Assembly: GCA_024654165.1 (NCBI GenBank) | Contig: JANLIP010000096.1 | Location: 1-6,427 of the forward strand | Length of the DNA stretch: 6,427 nucleotides | Reading direction: 5' to 3' | Source: Candidatus Kaiserbacteria bacterium | GTDB taxonomy: Bacteria; Patescibacteriota; Minisyncoccia; Phycocordibacterales; UBA2100 | Part shown: positions 3,846 to 6,427 of the stretch, piece by piece | How the letters are laid out: every line of letters begins with the position of its first letter | How positions within the stretch are numbered: position 1 is the first letter of the stretch | Program-made: the position numbers and the translations under genes | The notes under the pieces: generated by a model | Database searches by the model: none | The model's input: only the letters and a program-made list of their open reading frames with translations | Told to the model about the DNA's origin: nothing

Positions 3846-4526
3846 TCAGTCTTGAAATTCACTGCCGAGAAGGTTCCAGATTTCGGCTGGTGGTATAGCC
3901 CCCTCTCTCAAAATAACGGGCTCTTTGCCGGAGCAATCTACAACTGTAGAGGGCTGGCACTCCGGCAACTCCCCCGCATCTACTACGAGCATTATTTCTC
4001 TCATTCTAACGTTTTGCAAAATGTTAGAATGAGAAAACCCGCCCAGTTGTTGCAAAATTGCTTTCACATTTCTCTCCGGTTTTTGGCCGCTCGCATTGGC
4101 GCTCGTCGCTGTAAACGGTTTCCCAAATTCTTTTGCGAGTTTTAGGCAGAAAGGGTTGTTCGGTATGCGAAATCCGATAGTGGAAATCCCGCGGGCAATT
4201 CCCGCTTCTACTCCATCTTGCTTTTTCAAAATTAAAGTAAGTGCCCCAGGTATGAATTCTTTTGCGAGTGCGTGCGCCACGTCGGGCACTTCCGCATACT
4301 CTTCCATCATCGCGATATCGGAGGCAATCGCATGGATTGGCTTGTGCTCGTCGCGCCCCTTTATTGCGTAAATCTTTTCTACGGCCTCATCCGAAAAAGC
4401 ATCTGCACCAAGGCCGTAGAGAGTGTCCGTCGGGAACAAGATTACCCCGCCAGTTCGGAGAACTTGCGCCGATTTCTTCACGCATTCAGACATTTTCTTC
4501 TCATCAGCAAGATTACAAATCTCCAT
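3846..4526 (-). CDS. tsaC: Threonylcarbamoyl-AMP synthase TsaC/Sua5 family, with 12-residue palindromic insert
   Basis: This enzyme makes threonylcarbamoyl-AMP from threonine, bicarbonate and ATP, the first step of t6A37 formation on ANN-decoding tRNAs in the cytoplasm. The YrdC domain is complete: FPTDTLYGLGADA (31-43), the KGRDEHKP block (56-62), PGALTLIL (93-100), GFRIPN (118-123) and the nucleotide-site TSANASG (141-147), then PSTVVD and ILREGAI near the end. At 226 residues it lacks the extra C-terminal Sua5 domain. Residues 165-176 (SHSNILQNVRMR) have no counterpart in the usual QLGG-to-(I/V)D(L/A)(I/V)LDGG transition and are encoded exactly by a 36-bp palindrome. All catalytic motifs are intact, so the protein is probably functional. 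The start at 4526 follows a weak GAGA; tRNA-Val is divergent, 48 bp upstream. Confidence 0.93.
   Translation of the reverse strand: MEICNLADEKKMSECVKKSAQVLRTGGVILFPTDTLYGLGADAFSDEAVEKIYAIKGRDEHKPIHAIASDIAMMEEYAEVPDVAHALAKEFIPGALTLILKKQDGVEAGIARGISTIGFRIPNNPFCLKLAKEFGKPFTATSANASGQKPERNVKAILQQLGGFSHSNILQNVRMREIMLVVDAGELPECQPSTVVDCSGKEPVILREGAIPPAEIWNLLGSEFQD
3999..4034. repeat. 36-bp near-perfect palindrome inserted in the tsaC frame
   Basis: The arms tctcattctaac (3999-4010) and gttagaatgaga (4023-4034) are perfectly complementary. Between them ttttgcaaaa (4012-4021) is itself a palindrome, so only the pair 4011/4022 breaks full symmetry. The length is exactly 36 nt, or 12 codons, in phase with tsaC codon boundaries (residues 165-176). 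It falls between a helix and the last conserved strand of the YrdC domain, where an added loop is tolerable. This layout matches the idea of Rickettsia palindromic elements that insert in frame into genes. No second copy is present in this window. Confidence 0.8.
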
Positions 4527-4574
4527 TCTCTGATACTACCGAAAATGGGCCTGTTTTGCTATACTCCCAAAATC

Positions 4575-4646
4575 GCGCGCTTAGCTCAGTGGTAGAGCAT
4601 TGTCTTGACGTGACAAGGGTCGGGGGTTCGATTCCCTTAGCGCGCA
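4575..4646 (+). tRNA. tRNA-Val(GAC)
   Basis: This is a 72-nt cloverleaf. The acceptor GCGCGCU pairs perfectly with AGCGCGC, with discriminator A. The D-arm is GCUC/GAGC. The anticodon stem UUGUC/GACAA encloses loop UUGACGU, giving anticodon GAC for GUC and GUU codons. The variable loop is GGGUC, and the T-arm GGGGG-UUCGAUU-CCCUU has two G-U pairs. The bases after the discriminator are CTC, so CCA is not encoded. It is divergent from tsaC. Confidence 0.97.
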
Positions 4647-4701
4647 CTCGAAAAAACTGGATTTCCACAATTCCCCTGCAAACTCATTGTGCTTGCAAAA
4701 A

Positions 4702-4707
4702 TATAAT
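4702..4707 (+). promoter_or_regulatory. Candidate -10 element upstream of homospermidine synthase
   Basis: A perfect TATAAT sits in an AT-rich patch 62 nt before the hss start codon. No good -35 occurs at 16-18 nt; the nearest weak option, ctgcaa at 4677, gives a 19-nt spacer. No extended TG motif precedes it. Readthrough from tRNA-Val is an alternative source of transcript. Confidence 0.35.
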
Positions 4708-4769
4708 ATATACTCACGCCATCCTTATCGGAATATCGCATCAGTAATGATTGCCAAAGAAAACTAGAA

Positions 4770-6188
4770 ATGGAAAAGTACGCGTTCAACGGAAAAATTC
4801 TAATCATAGGTTTCGGAAGCATAGGCCAAGGGGCATTGCCGCTTCTCTTGCGCCACTTCAGCGTACCCGCGGAGCGCATCACCATAGTTACCGCCGATAA
4901 GCGGGGAGAAAAGATAGCCCGCGAATACGGCGTGAATTTCGTCATTAACCCGATAACCCATGACAATTACAAGGATGTCATAAGCTCTTACATTGGCCGT
5001 GGAGATTTTCTTCTCAATCTTTCTGTGGATGTTTCCTCGGTCTCTCTTATAAAACACTGCCAGAGAAACGGAATTCTCTACCTTGATACGGTAATAGAAC
5101 CGTGGCCGGGATTTTACACCGACCCGAAGCTTTCCATTTCAGGGCGTTCCAACTATGCGCTCCGCGAAGAAGCGCGGGGCCTCCGCAATATGCGCGATGT
5201 TAAGGGCCCGCGCCCGACAGCGGTACTCGCGCACGGCGCAAACCCCGGACTTGTTTCCCACTTCGTAAAAGAAGCGCTATTAAATATTGCGAGGGATACG
5301 GGGCTGACAGTCTCACAGCCGACATCGCGCGAAAAGTGGGCGCGTCTCGCAGAAAAGCTCGGGATCAAAGTAATTCACATTGCCGAAAGGGATACGCAGG
5401 CATCTAAGCGCCCTAAAAAAGAAGGCGAATTTGTGAACACATGGTCTATAGACGGATTCTTTTCCGAAGGAACCCAGCCTTCGGAAATGGGATGGGGCAC
5501 TCACGAAAGGAAACTGCCCAAGGGCGGCAAAGAGCATAAATTCGGACCCGGATGCGCCATCTATCTGGAACAACCCAGCTTTATGACAAAGGTACGGAGC
5601 TGGACCCCGATTGCGCAGGCCCAGCACGCATGGGTAATCACCCACCACGAGGCCATTGCACTTGCTGATTATTTAACCCTTAAAGAGGGCGGAAAGGCAA
5701 TTTACCGCCCGACAGTGCATTACGCATATCACCCGTGCGACGGCGCGGTCCTCTCTCTACATGAGCTCGCGGGCAACAACGGAATCTTGCAAGGAAGCCA
5801 AAGGCTAATCAGCAAAGAAATTGCCCCGAACGGGGTGGATGAGCTTGGCGTACTTCTGATGGGGCATGCCAAGAACGCATATTGGTACGGCTCGCGCCTT
5901 TCAATTGACGAGACTCGAAAGCTGGCCCCATACAACAATGCGACAGGACTGCAGGTAGTCGCGGGTATTTTGGGAGCCATGGTATGGGCTATGAAGAATC
6001 CAAACGCCGGCGTAGTAGACTCCGAAGAAATGGACCACAACGTGGTGCTAGAGGTCGCCAAGCCCTATTTGGGCGAAATGCTCGGCGTTTACACCGATTG
6101 GACTCCAATACAGGACCGCGGAAGGCTTTTCCCAGAGAAGATGCACAAAGAGGACGTTTGGCAGTTTGAAAATTTCCGCGTTTCCTAA
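4770..6188 (+). CDS. hss: Homospermidine synthase
   Basis: Homospermidine synthase (EC 2.5.1.44 type) uses NAD as a bound cofactor to join two putrescines, or putrescine and spermidine, into homospermidine; it acts in the cytoplasm. At 472 residues it has the usual bacterial length. The N-terminal Rossmann motif is GFGSIGQG (14-21). Family blocks include DTVIEPWPGFY (106-116), AHGANPGLVSHFVKEAL (154-170), NTWSIDGFFSEGTQPSEMGWGTH (223-245), HHEAIALADYLTL (292-304), and HPCDGAVLSLHEL (321-333). From memory of the Blastochloris viridis enzyme, the substrate-site Asn162, Glu210, Trp229 and His296 correspond with a constant offset of 4 to Asn158, Glu206, Trp225 and His292 here, so the active site looks complete. 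The start has no strong Shine-Dalgarno (agaaaactagaa). No ornithine or arginine decarboxylase is nearby, so putrescine must come from elsewhere or be imported. The gene ends 15 bp before a convergent nuclease-like gene. Confidence 0.95.
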   Translation: MEKYAFNGKILIIGFGSIGQGALPLLLRHFSVPAERITIVTADKRGEKIAREYGVNFVINPITHDNYKDVISSYIGRGDFLLNLSVDVSSVSLIKHCQRNGILYLDTVIEPWPGFYTDPKLSISGRSNYALREEARGLRNMRDVKGPRPTAVLAHGANPGLVSHFVKEALLNIARDTGLTVSQPTSREKWARLAEKLGIKVIHIAERDTQASKRPKKEGEFVNTWSIDGFFSEGTQPSEMGWGTHERKLPKGGKEHKFGPGCAIYLEQPSFMTKVRSWTPIAQAQHAWVITHHEAIALADYLTLKEGGKAIYRPTVHYAYHPCDGAVLSLHELAGNNGILQGSQRLISKEIAPNGVDELGVLLMGHAKNAYWYGSRLSIDETRKLAPYNNATGLQVVAGILGAMVWAMKNPNAGVVDSEEMDHNVVLEVAKPYLGEMLGVYTDWTPIQDRGRLFPEKMHKEDVWQFENFRVS

Positions 6189-6203
6189 GATTAGGATTTT
6201 TGT

Positions 6204-6427
6204 TTAGAAATCGGCCTGACCGCCGAGTTTTCCAACTGTGTTCACAATCAGTCCGAGGCAAGCATCAAGTCTTTCATTAATATCCTTTTCTGTAAGCCGG
6301 ATTACATTCCAACCATGCCGTTCCAGAAATTTGTCTTTTATTTTATCCTTTGCTATTTGCGCTCCGGAATGCGCTTTGAGGTTGTCGCATTCAATAGCAA
6401 TGCGCCCCTCTCGACAGAAAACGGCTA
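6204..6427 (-). CDS. DUF559-like endonuclease-fold protein, C-terminal part
   Basis: The minus-strand frame is open from the window edge to a TAA at 6206-6204, giving 74 residues of the C-terminus. The visible core has a beta strand with acidic residues, RIAIECDN, then AH....QIAKDKIKDKFLERHGW and VIRLTEKDI. This order (acidic strand, conserved His, charged helix, L..HGW, VIRL strand) fits DUF559 and related Vsr/PD-(D/E)XK-fold proteins, which are found alone, in restriction-associated loci and near mobile DNA. The catalytic triad cannot be confirmed because the first half is missing. It converges on hss with a 15-bp gap and no obvious hairpin terminator between them. Assigning a cellular role would be guesswork. 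Confidence 0.72.
   Translation of the reverse strand, partial: AVFCREGRIAIECDNLKAHSGAQIAKDKIKDKFLERHGWNVIRLTEKDINERLDACLGLIVNTVGKLGGQADF

Noticed and set aside
4096..4747. Plus-strand open frames opposite tsaC, extending through tRNA-Val
   Set aside because: These are shadows of tsaC; the translation crosses a clear tRNA gene.
5461..5487. Perfect 10-bp inverted repeat (tttccgaagg/ccttcggaaa) with 7-nt loop inside hss
   Set aside because: It encodes FSEGTQPSE, a block expected in homospermidine synthases, so it is not an insertion; probably a chance palindrome set by codon choice.
6189..6203. Bidirectional terminator between hss and the DUF559-like gene
   Set aside because: Only 15 bp are available and no stem can be drawn, despite nearby T-rich bases.

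Overview
The window looks like a compact bacterial chromosome segment with short intergenic gaps, genes on both strands, three tRNA genes none of which encodes CCA, and mostly weak Shine-Dalgarno sites. TAA, TAG and TGA all appear as stops, so the standard bacterial code fits and a TGA-recoding lineage is unlikely. The gene mix points to a Candidate Phyla Radiation (Patescibacteria, Parcubacteria-like) genome: a short domain-only MGMT, a membrane-anchored protein with a DUF7282-like domain, a stand-alone NIF3-like 104-residue protein, a homospermidine synthase and small membrane proteins. That placement is an inference from gene style and has not been tested by phylogeny.

Layout. Positions 1-744 (minus strand) hold the 5' part of msrA, cut by the window edge, preceded by a small NIF3/YqfO-like gene; the two are 33 bp apart and probably co-transcribed. 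Positions 745-1249 are a non-coding zone built around tRNA-Ser(CGA) on the minus strand. It contains several strong hairpins, an 18-bp direct repeat of the tRNA 3' end, and a long inverted repeat that mirrors the tRNA T-arm and acceptor region. Positions 1250-3240 (plus strand) run tRNA-Glu(UUC), a NUDIX hydrolase starting 2 nt after the tRNA, a four-helix membrane protein with an internal duplication, an AlkA-type 3-methyladenine glycosylase and a short MGMT. This reads as a nucleotide-pool and alkylation-repair transcription unit.

Positions 3227-4526 (minus strand) hold tsaC (threonylcarbamoyl-AMP synthase for tRNA t6A37) and, downstream of it, the DUF7282-like anchored protein with its own candidate promoter; that gene overlaps the MGMT tail to tail by 14 nt. 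tRNA-Val(GAC) lies at 4575-4646 on the plus strand, divergent from tsaC. Homospermidine synthase follows (4770-6188), then the C-terminal part of a convergent DUF559-like nuclease-fold protein that runs off the window end.

The most interesting signals are two palindromic sequences that look inserted. The first is a 36-bp near-perfect palindrome inside tsaC that adds exactly 12 in-frame codons at a loop position, in the manner of Rickettsia palindromic elements. The second is a roughly 184-bp hairpin-rich segment downstream of tRNA-Ser, bracketed by copies of the tRNA 3' end.
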